Source: Pseudomonas alcaligenes (lineage in GTDB: Bacteria > Pseudomonadota > Gammaproteobacteria > Pseudomonadales > Pseudomonadaceae). Taken from it: 64,000 nucleotides of DNA. Position 1 is the stretch's first letter. Each line of letters opens with the position of its first letter. Shown here piece by piece: positions 11,838 through 21,022 of the stretch. A program made the translations under genes and the position numbers. Where the stretch lies: positions 868,001 to 932,000 of the forward strand of contig NZ_LZEU01000001.1 in the NCBI RefSeq assembly GCF_014490745.1. Direction: 5' to 3'. The notes beneath the pieces are model-generated. The model saw only the letters and a list, made by a program, of their open reading frames with translations. It was not told where the DNA came from and did not search any database.

Positions 11838-12983
11838 TCAGGCGCCCAGCTCACGCACCAGCGAGTCGCGGCTGATGTCCGCGATCGACTTGGCGCCCGT
11901 CAGGGTCATGGCCACGCGCATCTCCTTGTCGAACAGCTCGAGCAGGTTGCTCACTCCGGCACCACCGGCGGCGGCCAGGGCGTAGACGAAGGCGCGGCCG
12001 AGCAGCACCGCGTCGGCGCCGAGGGCGAGCATGCGCACCACGTCGAGGCCGCTGCGGATGCCGGAGTCGGCGAGAATCTTCAGCTCGCCCTTCACCGCGT
12101 CGGCAATGGCGGGCAGGGCGCGGGCGCTGGACAGCACGCCGTCGAGCTGGCGGCCGCCGTGGTTGGACACGACTATGCCGTCGGCGCCGAATTTCACCGC
12201 GTCCCTGGCGTCTTCGGGGTCGAGGATGCCCTTGATCACCATCGGCCCCTCCCAGAAGTCGCGGATCCACTGCAGATCCTTCCAGGAGATCGACGGGTCG
12301 AAATTGGCCCCCAGCCAGCCGATGTAGTCGGCCAGGCCGGTGGGGTTGCCGCGGTAGGTGGAGATATTGCCCAGGTCATGGGGCTTGCCCAGCAGGCCGA
12401 CGTCCAGCGCCCAGGCGGGATGAGTCATGGCCTGCAGTACGCGGCGCAGGGCAGCGTTCGGCCCGCTCATGCCGGAGTGGGCGTCGCGGTAGCGCGCGCC
12501 GGGCACCGGCATATCGACGGTGAACACCAGGGTGGTGACGCCGGCGGCCTTGGCCCGCTCCAGGGCGTTGCGCATGAAGCCGCGATCCTTCAGCACGTAG
12601 AGCTGGAACCACATGGGCCGATCGATGGCCGGTGCCACTTCCTCGATCGGGCACACCGAGACGGTCGACAGGGTGAAGGGAATGCCCTTGGCCGCCGCCG
12701 CCTTGGCCGCCTGCACTTCGCCGCGGCGGGCATACATGCCGGTCAGGCCGACCGGAGCGAGCGCTACGGGCATGGCCAGCTTCTCGCCGAACAGCTCGGT
12801 TTCCAGGCTCAGCTCGGCCATGTTGCGCAGCACGCGCTGGCGCAGGGCGATGTTGGCCAGATCCGCGACGTTGCGCTGCAGGGTGTGCTCGGCATAGGCG
12901 CCGCCGTCGATGTAGTGGAACAGGAACGGCGGCAGCTTGCGCTGGGCGGCAGCGCGGTAGTCGGTGGAGGCGGAAATGATCAT
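11838..12983 (-). CDS. lldD: FMN-dependent L-lactate dehydrogenase (quinone-linked)
   Basis: A 381-residue member of the FMN alpha-hydroxy-acid dehydrogenase family, oxidising L-lactate to pyruvate at the inner membrane. The start [29 protein letters not shown] is the canonical LldD N-terminus (shown in shortened form; [20 protein letters not shown] is the diagnostic part). The catalytic His is in [10 protein letters not shown], and [11 protein letters not shown] is the phosphate-binding loop. Length equals the family norm. It lies between the permease and the D-lactate dehydrogenase. Confidence 0.97.
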   Translation of the reverse strand: MIISASTDYRAAAQRKLPPFLFHYIDGGAYAEHTLQRNVADLANIALRQRVLRNMAELSLETELFGEKLAMPVALAPVGLTGMYARRGEVQAAKAAAAKGIPFTLSTVSVCPIEEVAPAIDRPMWFQLYVLKDRGFMRNALERAKAAGVTTLVFTVDMPVPGARYRDAHSGMSGPNAALRRVLQAMTHPAWALDVGLLGKPHDLGNISTYRGNPTGLADYIGWLGANFDPSISWKDLQWIRDFWEGPMVIKGILDPEDARDAVKFGADGIVVSNHGGRQLDGVLSSARALPAIADAVKGELKILADSGIRSGLDVVRMLALGADAVLLGRAFVYALAAAGGAGVSNLLELFDKEMRVAMTLTGAKSIADISRDSLVRELGA

Positions 12984-13065
12984 GGGTGTCTCATCCGGGT
13001 AAAAAGTGAAACCACTGTGTTCAGGTGAAGTCCTCGGGGCAGGGGCTTTCCGAGGCCCCCGTCAT

Positions 13066-13171
13066 TCCCGCGCAGGCGGGACAGCGGCTTCATCGCTGAA
13101 CAGCGCTTGCGCTGGCCCGAAGGGGAATAATCCAGGCGTACCGTGGCACCTGGGCTCCCGCCTGCGCGGGA
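13066..13171. repeat. Inverted repeat element between lldP and lldD
   Basis: Exact 16-bp inverted arms TCCCGCGCAGGCGGGA (13066-13081) and its complement (13156-13171) enclose about 75 bases. The arms belong to the GCGCAGGCGGG-type palindromes common in intergenic DNA of GC-rich proteobacteria. In the lld transcript this would form a long stem between the permease and dehydrogenase messages. Confidence 0.75.
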
Positions 13172-13200
13172 GCGACGGTTGTTCTTCCTTGCCCCTGTAA

Positions 13201-14889
13201 TCAATGCACCAACATGCCAGTAAAGACATAGGCCTGGGCCAGGGTGATCAGGCCGACGAAGGCGGCGAAGATCAGGCTGTGCTTGAGGGTGAAGCGGAAC
13301 AGGTCGGATTCCTTGCCGACCATGCCGGTGGCGGCGCAGGCCACGGCGATGGACTGCGGCGAGATCATCTTGCCGGTCACGCCGCCGCTGGTGTTGGCGG
13401 CGACCAGCAGGGTGTCGTTGACCCCGATCTGGTGCGCGGTGGTGGCCTGCAGCGAGCTGAACAGGGCGTTGGACGAGGTGTCCGAGCCGGTGAGGAACAC
13501 CCCCAGCCAGCCGAGGAACGGCGAGAAGAACGGGAACAGCGCGCCGGTGCCGGCCAGTACCAGGGCCAGGGTGCTGGACATGCCCGAGTAGTTGGTGACG
13601 AAGGCGAAGGCCAGCACCATGCCGATCGACAGGATTGGCCATTTCAGCTCGATCAGGGTGTCGCGGAAGATGCCCAGGCCGCTGCGCAGGCTGATGCGCA
13701 GGATCAGCATGGAGATCAGCGCGGCGAAGAAGATCGCCGTACCGGTGGCGGCGATCGGGTCGAGCTTGAATACCGCCGGCATGGCGGTGGCCGTGGCGAC
13801 GATCGGCGCGCTCTTGATCACCAGTTGATCCAGGTGCGGGATGGCGAAGTTGAACACTGTGGCATACATCGCCCCGCCAGCGGCAAACAGCGCCTTGAAC
13901 GACTTCAGCGTCCACAGGGTGACCAGCACGGTGAGGATCAGGAATGGCGACCAGGCCTTGAGGATCTGCCCGAAGCTGTAGGGCGACGGCGTGGCGCTAC
14001 GTTTGCCTGGGGTGCCGCCGAGTATGGCGGCGCCACCGGCGGATACGCCGAGCACGGCCGACTCGCTGGCGCGGCTCGGGCTCCAGACCTTGAGGAACAG
14101 GGTCAGGCACACCAGGCTGACCAGCGCCGAGGTGATGTCCGGCAGCTCCGGGCCGATGAAGTTGGAGGTGAAGTACTGGGTCACGGCGAAGCTGCCGCCG
14201 GCCACCAGGGCGGCCGGCCAGGTTTCCTTGATGCCTTTCCAGCCGTCCATCATCGCCACCAGCCAGAACGGCACGATGATCGACAGCAGCGGCAGCTGGC
14301 GGCCGGCCATGGCGCCGATCTTCATCGCGTCGATGCCGGTGACCTGGCCGGCGACGATGATCGGAATGCCCAGGGCACCGAAGGCCACCGGCGCGGTGTT
14401 GGCGATCAGGCACAGGCCGGCGGCATACAGCGGGTTGAAGCCGAGGCCGACCAGCAGGGCGGCGGTGATCGCCACCGGCGCACCGAAGCCGGCCGCGCCT
14501 TCGAGGAAGGCGCCGAAGGAGAAGCCGATCAGCAGCACCTGCAGGCGCTGGTCGTCGGTGATCGACAGCACCGAGCTGCGGATCACTTCGAACTGGCCGC
14601 TCTTCACCGTCAGTTTGTAGAGGAACACGGCGGCCACGATGATCCAGGCAATCGGCCACAGACCATAGGCGAAGCCGTAGCCGGCGGCGGCAAAGGCCAT
14701 GTCGGCCGGCATGCCGAAGGCGAAGATGGCGACGACCAGGGACAGCGCCAGGGTGATGCTGCCGGCGACATGGCCCTTGAGGCGGAAGACCGCCAGCGCC
14801 AGGAAGAAGAACACGATCGGGATCAGGGCGACCAGCGCCGACAGGCCAAGGCTGCCGAGCGGTGTGTAGAGCTGTTGCCAGGTTTGCAT
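13201..14889 (-). CDS. lldP: L-lactate permease
   Basis: A 562-residue polytopic inner-membrane protein of the LctP family, importing L-/D-lactate and glycolate with protons. The N-terminus [20 protein letters not shown] and the segments [20 protein letters not shown] and [19 protein letters not shown] are diagnostic (first and last trimmed to the key residues). Hydrophobic helices run throughout. Start ATG has AGGAG 8 bases upstream. First gene of the lldP-lldD-dld cluster, with the LldR operator about 96 bases upstream. Confidence 0.96.
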   Translation of the reverse strand: MQTWQQLYTPLGSLGLSALVALIPIVFFFLALAVFRLKGHVAGSITLALSLVVAIFAFGMPADMAFAAAGYGFAYGLWPIAWIIVAAVFLYKLTVKSGQFEVIRSSVLSITDDQRLQVLLIGFSFGAFLEGAAGFGAPVAITAALLVGLGFNPLYAAGLCLIANTAPVAFGALGIPIIVAGQVTGIDAMKIGAMAGRQLPLLSIIVPFWLVAMMDGWKGIKETWPAALVAGGSFAVTQYFTSNFIGPELPDITSALVSLVCLTLFLKVWSPSRASESAVLGVSAGGAAILGGTPGKRSATPSPYSFGQILKAWSPFLILTVLVTLWTLKSFKALFAAGGAMYATVFNFAIPHLDQLVIKSAPIVATATAMPAVFKLDPIAATGTAIFFAALISMLILRISLRSGLGIFRDTLIELKWPILSIGMVLAFAFVTNYSGMSSTLALVLAGTGALFPFFSPFLGWLGVFLTGSDTSSNALFSSLQATTAHQIGVNDTLLVAANTSGGVTGKMISPQSIAVACAATGMVGKESDLFRFTLKHSLIFAAFVGLITLAQAYVFTGMLVH

Positions 14890-14984
14890 GCAGGTGGCTC
14901 CTAATTGTTTTTGGAGGTGCCGGGGTTGGCGCGGGCGGTTGGCGGCTCGTGGCCGGCAGCTTCCGTACCGGTGTTGTCTTGCTT

Positions 14985-15003
14985 AAATTGGTAATACCAA
15001 TTT
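14985..15003. promoter_or_regulatory. LldR/PdhR-type operator
   Basis: AAATTGGTAATACCAATTT is a perfect 9-bp inverted repeat around one central base. It matches the AATTGGTnnnACCAATT consensus known for LldR/PdhR-type GntR repressors. It lies in the 306-base divergent gap (14890-15195) between lldP and lldR, so it can control both. Nothing else with clear structure is seen in that gap. Confidence 0.88.
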
Positions 15004-15195
15004 ACAAAATAGACGGCTCAGGGTAAAAGGCGGCTCGCCTGCCTGTCAATTTGGCGGCCTGCGACTTTGGTCGCATGGGCCGTCGGCAGGCCGGGCTTGT
15101 GGCTGCGCAGGCGGCTGGTTAGGCTGTCGACTGAAACCGGCGCAAGGCCCGCAGGGCAGGCGCTGGCGGGCATTCGGAGAAAGGTGGCAAGTGGT

Positions 15196-15963
15196 ATGAC
15201 ATTTGGTCAGGTGCGGCAGCGCCGGCTGTCGGACGATATCGTCGCGCAGCTGGAGTCGATGATTCTCGAAGGCACGCTCAAGGCCGGCGAGCGGCTGCCG
15301 GCGGAGCGGGCGCTGGCCGAGCAGTTCGGCGTGTCACGCCCATCGCTGCGCGAGGCGATCCAGAAGCTGGTGGCCAAGGGGCTGCTGGTCAGTCGCCAGG
15401 GCGGCGGCAACTATGTGGCGGCGGAGCTGGGCTCGACCTTCAGCGACCCACTGCTGCATCTGCTGGAGAGCAACCCGGAGGCGCAGCGCGACCTGCTGGA
15501 GTTCCGCCACACCCTGGAGGGCTCCTGCGCCTATTACGCGGCCCTGCGCGCCACTGCGCCGGATCAGCAGCGCCTGCGCGAAGCCTTCGAGGCGCTACAG
15601 GCCTGCTATGCGCCGGGCAGCAAGGCCAGCCGGGCGCAGGAGGGCGCGGCCGATGCGCGCTTCCACCTGGCGATTGCCGAGGCCAGCCATAACGCGGTGC
15701 TGCTGCACACCATCCGTGGTCTGTTCGATCTGCTCAAGCACAATGTGGTGACCAATATCGGCGGCATGTACCTGCAGCGTAGCGAGACGCGCGACATGCT
15801 GATGCAGCAGCATCGGGCGCTGTTCGAGGCGATCATCGAGCGGCGGGCAGAGGAGGCGCGGGAGATTTCCCACGGCCATATCCTCTATGTGCAGGAAGTG
15901 CTCAACGAGGCGCAGCAGGAAGCCAGGCGGGTGGAGCGGGCGCAGCGCCGCCAGGGGTTCTGA
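15196..15963 (+). CDS. lldR: GntR-family (PdhR/LldR) lactate-responsive regulator
   Basis: A 255-residue FadR-subfamily GntR protein. The N-terminal winged helix includes LKAGERLPAERALAEQFGVS and RPSLREAIQKL, followed by RQGGGNYV. The C-terminal FCD all-helical effector domain includes LLEFRHTLEG and a late His cluster (HRALFEAI, HGHILYV). Start ATG 15196 is chosen because AAGGTGG lies 8 bases upstream and the length fits the family; the open frame extends further 5' without a good start. It is divergent from lldP and shares the operator, so lactate-lifted repression is inferred. Confidence 0.9.
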   Translation: MTFGQVRQRRLSDDIVAQLESMILEGTLKAGERLPAERALAEQFGVSRPSLREAIQKLVAKGLLVSRQGGGNYVAAELGSTFSDPLLHLLESNPEAQRDLLEFRHTLEGSCAYYAALRATAPDQQRLREAFEALQACYAPGSKASRAQEGAADARFHLAIAEASHNAVLLHTIRGLFDLLKHNVVTNIGGMYLQRSETRDMLMQQHRALFEAIIERRAEEAREISHGHILYVQEVLNEAQQEARRVERAQRRQGF

Positions 15964-15993
15964 GGCGCTGCGTGCCGGTCAAAGGTGGCGAGC

Positions 15994-16482
15994 TTACTCG
16001 TCGCTGCCCTTGCCCTTGGTGCGCATGGCGCGCTGGACTTCGCGGTCGGCGTCACGCTCTTTCTCGGTGTGGCGCTTGTCGAAGTCCTTCTTGCCCTTGG
16101 CCAGGGCGATCTCGCACTTGACCAGGTGCTGCTTCCAGTACAGCGACAGGGCCACGCAGGTGTAGCCCTTCTGCTGCACGGAGCCGAACAGCTTTTCCAG
16201 CTCGCGCTTGTTCAGCAGCAGCTTGCGGGTGCGCGTCGGGTCGGCGTAGACGTGGGTGCTGGCGGTGGTCAGCGGGGTGATGTGGCACCCCATCAGCCAG
16301 GCCTCGTCGTCCTTGAGCAGCACATAGCTGTCGACCAGCTGCGCCTTGCCGGCGCGCAGGCTTTTCACTTCCCAGCCGGACAGGGCCAGGCCGGCCTCGA
16401 ACTTGTGCTCGATGAAGTAGTCGTGCAGCGCCTTTTTGTTCAGCGCGATGGTCCCGGAGGGATGTTTCTTCTGTTTAGCCAT
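15994..16482 (-). CDS. smpB: SsrA-binding protein
   Basis: A 162-residue basic protein that binds the tRNA-like part of tmRNA and brings it to stalled ribosomes. N-terminus [18 protein letters not shown], conserved core [28 protein letters not shown] and the basic tail [17 protein letters not shown] 16482 is the family start; the frame stays open to 16647 but that extension is not SmpB-like. It is convergent with lldR, 30 bases apart, and divergent from ratA. Its RNA partner ssrA is at 5088-5444. Confidence 0.97.
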   Translation of the reverse strand: MAKQKKHPSGTIALNKKALHDYFIEHKFEAGLALSGWEVKSLRAGKAQLVDSYVLLKDDEAWLMGCHITPLTTASTHVYADPTRTRKLLLNKRELEKLFGSVQQKGYTCVALSLYWKQHLVKCEIALAKGKKDFDKRHTEKERDADREVQRAMRTKGKGSDE

Positions 16483-16629
16483 AGGCGCGGCATTATAGGG
16501 AGTCGGCGCGTTGCTGGCGACAGCCTGTGCTTGAGGGGGCTGGTTGAATTCCGCACAATGCGCGCTTCTTTTCGGCCGGCATCCCGCCAAGGGCGCGCCG
16601 GCCACAGCAGTTCCGCCAAGTGAGAGCCG

Positions 16630-17064
16630 ATGAGCACCCGAATCCAACGCTCGGCGCTGTTGCCCTATCCGGCGTCGGCGCTCTATGAACTGGTCAACGA
16701 TGTGGCCAGTTATCCGCAGTTCCTGCCCTGGTGCTCGGCTTCCTGCGTGCTGGAATCCAGCGCCGAGGAGATGCGCGCCAGCCTAACCGTGGCCAAGGGC
16801 GGGCTGAGCCAGCAGTTCATGACGCGCAACCGCCTGGTCGCCGGCCAGTCCATCGAGATGAAGCTGGTCGAGGGGCCGTTCAGCCAGCTGCATGGCCTGT
16901 GGGAGTTCAAGGCGCTGGGCGACAAAGCCTGCAAGATCAGTCTGGACATGACCTTCGATTACGCCGGGCCACTGGTCAAGGCGACCCTCGGGCCGCTGTT
17001 CACCCAGGCCGCCAATACCCTGGTCGATGCCTTCTGCCAGCGGGCCAAGCAGCTCTATGGCTAA
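16630..17064 (+). CDS. ratA: RatA/COQ10-type START-domain protein
   Basis: A 144-residue SRPBCC/START-fold protein. The segments [23 protein letters not shown] and [10 protein letters not shown] (first shortened in meaning to the [18 protein letters not shown] motif) place it in the RatA/PasT/Coq10 family. Homologues bind ubiquinone or its precursors and support respiration; the E. coli protein was also described as a ribosome-association toxin. It overlaps rnfH by 8 bases, the usual gene pair. No dedicated antitoxin is visible, so I treat it as a quinone-related housekeeping protein. Confidence 0.9.
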   Translation: MSTRIQRSALLPYPASALYELVNDVASYPQFLPWCSASCVLESSAEEMRASLTVAKGGLSQQFMTRNRLVAGQSIEMKLVEGPFSQLHGLWEFKALGDKACKISLDMTFDYAGPLVKATLGPLFTQAANTLVDAFCQRAKQLYG

Positions 17065-17374
17065 GTCGCTGATCAAGGTCGAAGTGGTTTACGCCCTGGC
17101 CGAGCGTCAGTGCCTGCTGAGCCTCGAGGTGGCGCCGGGCGTCACGGCGCGCGAGGCGGTGCTGCAGTCGGGCTTGCAGGAGCAGTTCCCCGGGCTGGAT
17201 CTGGCGAGCGCGCCGCTGGGCATCTTCGGCAAGGTGCTGGCCAAGCCGCAGGAGCGGGTGCTGCAGGATGGCGACCGGGTGGAGGTCTATCGCCCGCTGC
17301 TGGCCGACCCCAAGGAAGTGCGCAAGCGGCGAGCCGCCAAGGCGGCCGAAGCCCGTGCGGGGCAGGCCGAGTAA
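17057..17374 (+). CDS. rnfH: RnfH-family ubiquitin-like protein
   Basis: A 105-residue protein of the RnfH (UPF0125) family with a beta-grasp fold. Key segments are IKVEVVYALAERQ, LASAPLGIFGK and LQDGDRVEVYRPLLADPKEVRKRRA (last is the conserved C-terminal motif, RPLLADPKE). Function is not well defined. ATG 17057 lies inside the end of ratA (ATGGCTAA overlap), indicating translational coupling. Confidence 0.9.
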   Translation: MAKSLIKVEVVYALAERQCLLSLEVAPGVTAREAVLQSGLQEQFPGLDLASAPLGIFGKVLAKPQERVLQDGDRVEVYRPLLADPKEVRKRRAAKAAEARAGQAE

Positions 17375-17392
17375 GGGCAAACCGCAGGCATA

Positions 17393-17420
17393 AAAAAGCC
17401 CGGCACTGGCCGGGCTTTTT
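17393..17420. terminator. Bidirectional terminator between rnfH and bamE
   Basis: An 11-bp stem (AAAAAGCCCGG at 17393-17403 with CCGGGCTTTTT at 17410-17420) has A-tract and T-tract flanks and can serve both convergent genes. Confidence 0.9.
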
Positions 17421-17432
17421 GTTGTGCGCCGC

Positions 17433-17954
17433 TTACTGCGGCGAAGCGTCGAGCGGCTCGGGAATCGGTACGGCGACCGGTTCGGCGGAGTCCACTTCGC
17501 GCTGGATCTGCTCCTGCAGCGAGCCCGGCTTGGCCGGTGCCTCGTTCTGCGGCTTGCTCTCGGCCTGCGGAGTGCTGACGACGTTGCCGTCTTCGCCGAG
17601 GATTGCCTGGTCGCGGCTGACACCCGGCATGAAGTCACCGGCCAGACCGATCAGTTGGTCGTCGCTACCGAACATCAGGCTGACGCGCTCCTGGTAGCGC
17701 TGCCGGCCACCGGGCTGGATGCTGTACAGGTAGTCCCAGCGGTTGGCGTGGAAGGTGTCGGTGATCAGCGGGTTGCCCATGATAAACCGCACTTGTCGGC
17801 GGGTCATTCCCGGCTTCAACTGGTCTATCATGTCCTGCGTCACGACATTGCCCTGCTGGATGTCGATCTTGTAAACCCCGGGAAAAGAACAACCGGCGAG
17901 TGCGAACAGACCCACGAGTGTGAGGCTGGACAGCAAGAGCTTGGTGTTTTGCAT
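17433..17954 (-). CDS. bamE: Outer-membrane assembly lipoprotein BamE (OmlA)
   Basis: A 173-residue lipoprotein of the BAM complex, which inserts beta-barrel proteins in the outer membrane. The signal peptide ends in the lipobox LAGC; the SmpA/OmlA core has [31 protein letters not shown] and [11 protein letters not shown]. The C-terminal 60 residues are a Pro/Glu/Gln-rich tail beyond the minimal fold. ATG 17954 was chosen because it opens directly into the signal peptide. Divergent from fur, the same arrangement as in P. aeruginosa. Confidence 0.95.
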   Translation of the reverse strand: MQNTKLLLSSLTLVGLFALAGCSFPGVYKIDIQQGNVVTQDMIDQLKPGMTRRQVRFIMGNPLITDTFHANRWDYLYSIQPGGRQRYQERVSLMFGSDDQLIGLAGDFMPGVSRDQAILGEDGNVVSTPQAESKPQNEAPAKPGSLQEQIQREVDSAEPVAVPIPEPLDASPQ

Positions 17955-18051
17955 CGGTGGGTGACTTCCACTATCTTGGCTGGGCAAAGTAAACCCCGAT
18001 CATACCCGCATTAACGGAAGCTGCGAAGCAGCAACCACGAGAAAGCCGACC

Positions 18052-18462
18052 ATGGTTGAAAATAGCGAACTGCGCAAAGCTGGCCTCAAGGTCACCCTGC
18101 CGCGTGTGAAGATCCTGCAGATGCTTGACTCGGCCACTTCCGGGCAGCGCCACATGAGTGCCGAGGATGTGTACAAGGCACTGATGGAGGCTGGTGAGGA
18201 TGTTGGCCTGGCCACCGTCTACCGCGTCCTGACCCAGTTCGAGGCAGCGGGGCTGGTGGAGCGCCACAACTTCGACGGCGGCCATGCCGTGTTCGAGCTG
18301 GCTGATGGCGGTCACCACGATCACATGGTCTGCGTCGATAGCGGCGAAGTGATCGAGTTCTTCGATCCGGAGATCGAGAAACTGCAGAAAGAGATCGTCA
18401 AGCAACACGGCTTCGAGTTGGTCGATCACAACCTGGTGCTGTACGTGCGCAAGAAGAAATAA
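18052..18462 (+). CDS. fur: Ferric uptake regulator Fur
   Basis: A 136-residue Fe(II)-dependent repressor. It opens MVENSELRKAGLKVTLPRVK. The winged-helix recognition part is DVGLATVYRVLTQFEAAGLV, and the metal-site His-rich segment is GGHHDHMVCVDSG. Only one Cys is in that segment and no CxxC pair occurs, as in the Pseudomonas Fur proteins. It is divergent from bamE with about 97 bases between; no obvious Fur box is visible there. Confidence 0.98.
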   Translation: MVENSELRKAGLKVTLPRVKILQMLDSATSGQRHMSAEDVYKALMEAGEDVGLATVYRVLTQFEAAGLVERHNFDGGHAVFELADGGHHDHMVCVDSGEVIEFFDPEIEKLQKEIVKQHGFELVDHNLVLYVRKKK

Positions 18463-18480
18463 CTGATTTCTTCTGCAATA

Positions 18481-18506
18481 AAAAAGGCGCCCGTAGGCGC
18501 CTTTTT
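18481..18506. terminator. Bidirectional terminator between fur and recN
   Basis: AAAAAGGCGCC (18481-18491) pairs with GGCGCCTTTTT (18496-18506) around a 4-base loop. A- and T-tracts suit both convergent genes. Confidence 0.92.
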
Positions 18507-18518
18507 TGTGGCTGCTGA

Positions 18519-20192
18519 TCAGGCCTGGGCCTTGGTCAGCATCTTGCGCGCGTGCTGCAGGGATTCCTCGGTGAGGTCGACGCCGCCGAGCATGCGCGCC
18601 ACTTCCTCGACCCGCTGGGGAATGTCCAGGCTGGCCACGGCGGTGCGGGTTTCCGCACTGCCGCGCTGCTTGTGCACGAACAGGTGGTTGTGGCCCTGGG
18701 CGGCAACCTGCGGCAGGTGGGTGACGGTCAGTACCTGGCCGCGTTCGCCAAGGCGGCGCAGCAGTTGGCCGACCACTTCGGCGGTGGGGCCGCCGATGCC
18801 GACGTCGACTTCGTCGAACACCAGGGTTGGCACCCGTGAGGTCTGCGCGGTGATCACCTGGATCGCCAGGCTGATGCGCGACAGCTCGCCGCCGGAGGCA
18901 ACCTTGGCCAGGGATTTCAGCGGCTGGCCGGGGTTGGCGCTGACCAGGAACTCCACCTGCTCCAGGCCATGGGGTTGCGGCTCTTCGCTGCTACCGGTCG
19001 CCAGCTCGATGCTGAAGCGGCCGCCGGGCATGCCCAGGGTCTGCATCTCTTCCTGCGCCGCGGCGGCCAAGCGGCCGGCGGCCTGCTGGCGCAGGGCGCT
19101 CAGTTCGGCGGCCTTCTCGTTGTAGTGACGCTGGTAGGCGGCCAGCTCCTCGCCCAGGCGCTCCTGGGCCTCGTCGTCGGCGTTGAGGCCTTCCAGTTCC
19201 TCCAGCAGGCGTTGCTGCAGTTCACCCAGTTCGGTCGGCTGGATGCGGTGCTTGCGCGCCAGGCTGTAGATGGTGTCCAGGCGTTCTTCCAGCAATTGCT
19301 GGCGCTGCGGGTCGGCGTCGAAGTGGTCGATGAAGCGGTTCAGTTCGCCGACTGCTTCCTCAACCTGGATCTGCGCGCTGGCCAACAGGTTGCTGGCTTC
19401 GCTCAGGGCGCCGGGCTGGCCGCTGAAGGCGCCGAGGCGGTTGAGGCTGGCGGTGAGGGCCGAGAGCACGTTGCCGGCATCGCTCTCGCTGCACAGCTCG
19501 AGTACCTGGCGGCAGGCGCCGAGCAGCTGTTCGGCATTGCTCAGGGTCTTGTGTTCCTGTTCCAGCTGTTCCAGTTCGTTGTCGCCCAGGGCCAGGTTTT
19601 CCAGCTCTTCCAGCTGGTAGCTGAGCAACTGGTGGCGGGCGCGTTGTTCATCGCCACTCGACGACAGGCGTTGCAGTTCCTGGCGGGTCTGGCGCCAGCG
19701 CTGGGCGGCCAGTTGCACCTGGCGCGCCAGTTCCTGGCTGCCGGCGTATTCGTCGAGCAGGCGACGGTGGGTGTCCGGCTTGAGCAGCGACTGGTGCTCG
19801 TGCTGGCTGTGGATGTCGATCAGCAGCTCGCCCAGGGCCTTGAGGTCGCCGAGCGGGCAGGGCGTGCCGTTGATGTAGCCGCGCGAGCGGCCTTCGCTGG
19901 TGATCACCCGGCGCAGGATGCACGGGCCGTCGTTGTCCAGGTCGCGCTCGGCCAGCCAGGCGCGGGCCTCGGCGATGTCCTCCAGGTCGAAGCTGGCGAG
20001 GATGTCCGCCTTGTCCGCGCCCGGACGCACCACGCCGCTGTCGGCGCGATCACCCAGGGCCAGGCCGAGGGCGTCGAGCATGATCGATTTGCCGGCACCG
20101 GTTTCGCCGGTGATTACCGACATGCCGCGCTGCAGTTCGAGGTCGAGGTGTTCGACGATGGCGTAGTTGTGAACGGACAGGTGCACCAGCAT
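18519..20192 (-). CDS. recN: DNA repair protein RecN
   Basis: A 557-residue SMC-like ATPase acting early in double-strand-break repair. Walker A is GETGAGKS (residues 29-36); the long middle part is coiled coil rich in Glu, Gln and Leu; the C-terminal half has the ABC signature region ASGGELSRISLAIQV and Walker B LVFDEVDVGIGG. Length and order match RecN. It is divergent from grpE, as in P. aeruginosa. No LexA box is obvious near the start, but I did not search exhaustively. Confidence 0.96.
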   Translation of the reverse strand: MLVHLSVHNYAIVEHLDLELQRGMSVITGETGAGKSIMLDALGLALGDRADSGVVRPGADKADILASFDLEDIAEARAWLAERDLDNDGPCILRRVITSEGRSRGYINGTPCPLGDLKALGELLIDIHSQHEHQSLLKPDTHRRLLDEYAGSQELARQVQLAAQRWRQTRQELQRLSSSGDEQRARHQLLSYQLEELENLALGDNELEQLEQEHKTLSNAEQLLGACRQVLELCSESDAGNVLSALTASLNRLGAFSGQPGALSEASNLLASAQIQVEEAVGELNRFIDHFDADPQRQQLLEERLDTIYSLARKHRIQPTELGELQQRLLEELEGLNADDEAQERLGEELAAYQRHYNEKAAELSALRQQAAGRLAAAAQEEMQTLGMPGGRFSIELATGSSEEPQPHGLEQVEFLVSANPGQPLKSLAKVASGGELSRISLAIQVITAQTSRVPTLVFDEVDVGIGGPTAEVVGQLLRRLGERGQVLTVTHLPQVAAQGHNHLFVHKQRGSAETRTAVASLDIPQRVEEVARMLGGVDLTEESLQHARKMLTKAQA

Positions 20193-20258
20193 GGAATGTG
20201 CTCCGCAAAGTTTGTGCTGGCTATTTATACAGTGTTTTATTTTGTTCTGACAATAACC

Positions 20259-20286
20259 CTTGAAAGCCTGCGGTCAGGCCCCATAT
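20259..20286 (+). promoter_or_regulatory. Sigma-32 heat-shock promoter of grpE
   Basis: CTTGAAA (20259-20265), a 13-base spacer and CCCCATAT (20279-20286) match the sigma-32 consensus. The promoter lies about 50 bases upstream of the grpE start. Confidence 0.9.
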
Positions 20287-20338
20287 AGGCGACAGAAGCG
20301 CGGGCCATGACCCGCAGACGTATTGACAGGAGGACCCG

Positions 20339-20908
20339 ATGGCCGACGAACAGACCCTGGACACCCAGATCCCACAGGACGAGCAGACTGCCGAGGCGGT
20401 GGCTGGTGAAGACCTGGCGGCGCGCGTGCAAGCGCTCGAAGAGCAGCTGGCGACGGCCCAGGATCAGTCGCTGCGGGTTGCCGCGGATCTGCAGAACGTG
20501 CGCCGCCGCGCCGAGCAGGATGTGGAGAAGGCGCACAAGTTCGCCCTGGAAAAATTCGCCAATGACCTGCTGCCGGTAGTCGACAGCCTGGAGCGCGGGC
20601 TGGAACTGTCCAACCCCAACGACGAGGCAATCAAGGCCGTGCGCGAAGGCGTCGAGCTGACCCTCAAGCTGTTCCACGACACCCTCAAGCGTTACCAGCT
20701 GGAGGCGGTCGACCCGCATGGCGCGCCGTTCAATCCGGAGCACCACCAGGCGATGGCCATGGAAGAGAGCACCCATGTCGAGCCGAACTCCGTGCTCAAG
20801 GTGTTCCAGAAGGGCTACCTGCTCAACGGTCGCCTGCTGCGCCCGGCCATGGTGGTGGTGAGCAAGGCGCCGGCCGCCGCGCCGCCCTCGATCGACGAGC
20901 AGGCTTGA
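20339..20908 (+). CDS. grpE: Nucleotide-exchange factor GrpE
   Basis: A 189-residue DnaK co-chaperone that releases ADP. An acidic N-terminus leads into a long helix ([18 protein letters not shown]...), then [14 protein letters not shown], and the beta-wing [27 protein letters not shown] lies upstream of ATG. First gene of the grpE-dnaK-dnaJ cluster; its stop codon is embedded in a second heat-shock promoter. Confidence 0.97.
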   Translation: MADEQTLDTQIPQDEQTAEAVAGEDLAARVQALEEQLATAQDQSLRVAADLQNVRRRAEQDVEKAHKFALEKFANDLLPVVDSLERGLELSNPNDEAIKAVREGVELTLKLFHDTLKRYQLEAVDPHGAPFNPEHHQAMAMEESTHVEPNSVLKVFQKGYLLNGRLLRPAMVVVSKAPAAAPPSIDEQA

Positions 20909-20931
20909 AATCCTGCGGGCCGGCCCCATCT
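20904..20931 (+). promoter_or_regulatory. Sigma-32 heat-shock promoter of dnaK, overlapping the grpE stop
   Basis: CTTGAAA (20904-20910) contains the TGA stop of grpE. A 13-base spacer leads to CCCCATCT (20924-20931). Both elements match the sigma-32 consensus and the spacer equals that of the grpE promoter. It gives dnaK-dnaJ a start of their own about 90 bases before dnaK. Confidence 0.85.
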
Positions 20932-21022
20932 GTTTAAGCAAGCGAATTAGTAGCTGACGCCGCGAGCCAGCAAGCGCCGCGACGTACTCAAGGTTAAAGA
21001 CACAGTTTCGGAGAGAGTGAAT

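Noticed and set aside
16483..16647. N-terminal extension of smpB to 16647.
   Set aside because: The extension is not SmpB-like and overlaps the ratA start region; the family start [10 protein letters not shown] is at 16482.
16630..17374. ratA-rnfH considered as a toxin-antitoxin pair.
   Set aside because: RatA is a widely conserved Coq10-like protein and RnfH is not a known antitoxin; the pair is a housekeeping arrangement in pseudomonads.
17955..18051. Fur box in the bamE-fur gap.
   Set aside because: No 19-bp GATAATGATAATCATTATC-like sequence is visible; only weak promoter-like hexamers.
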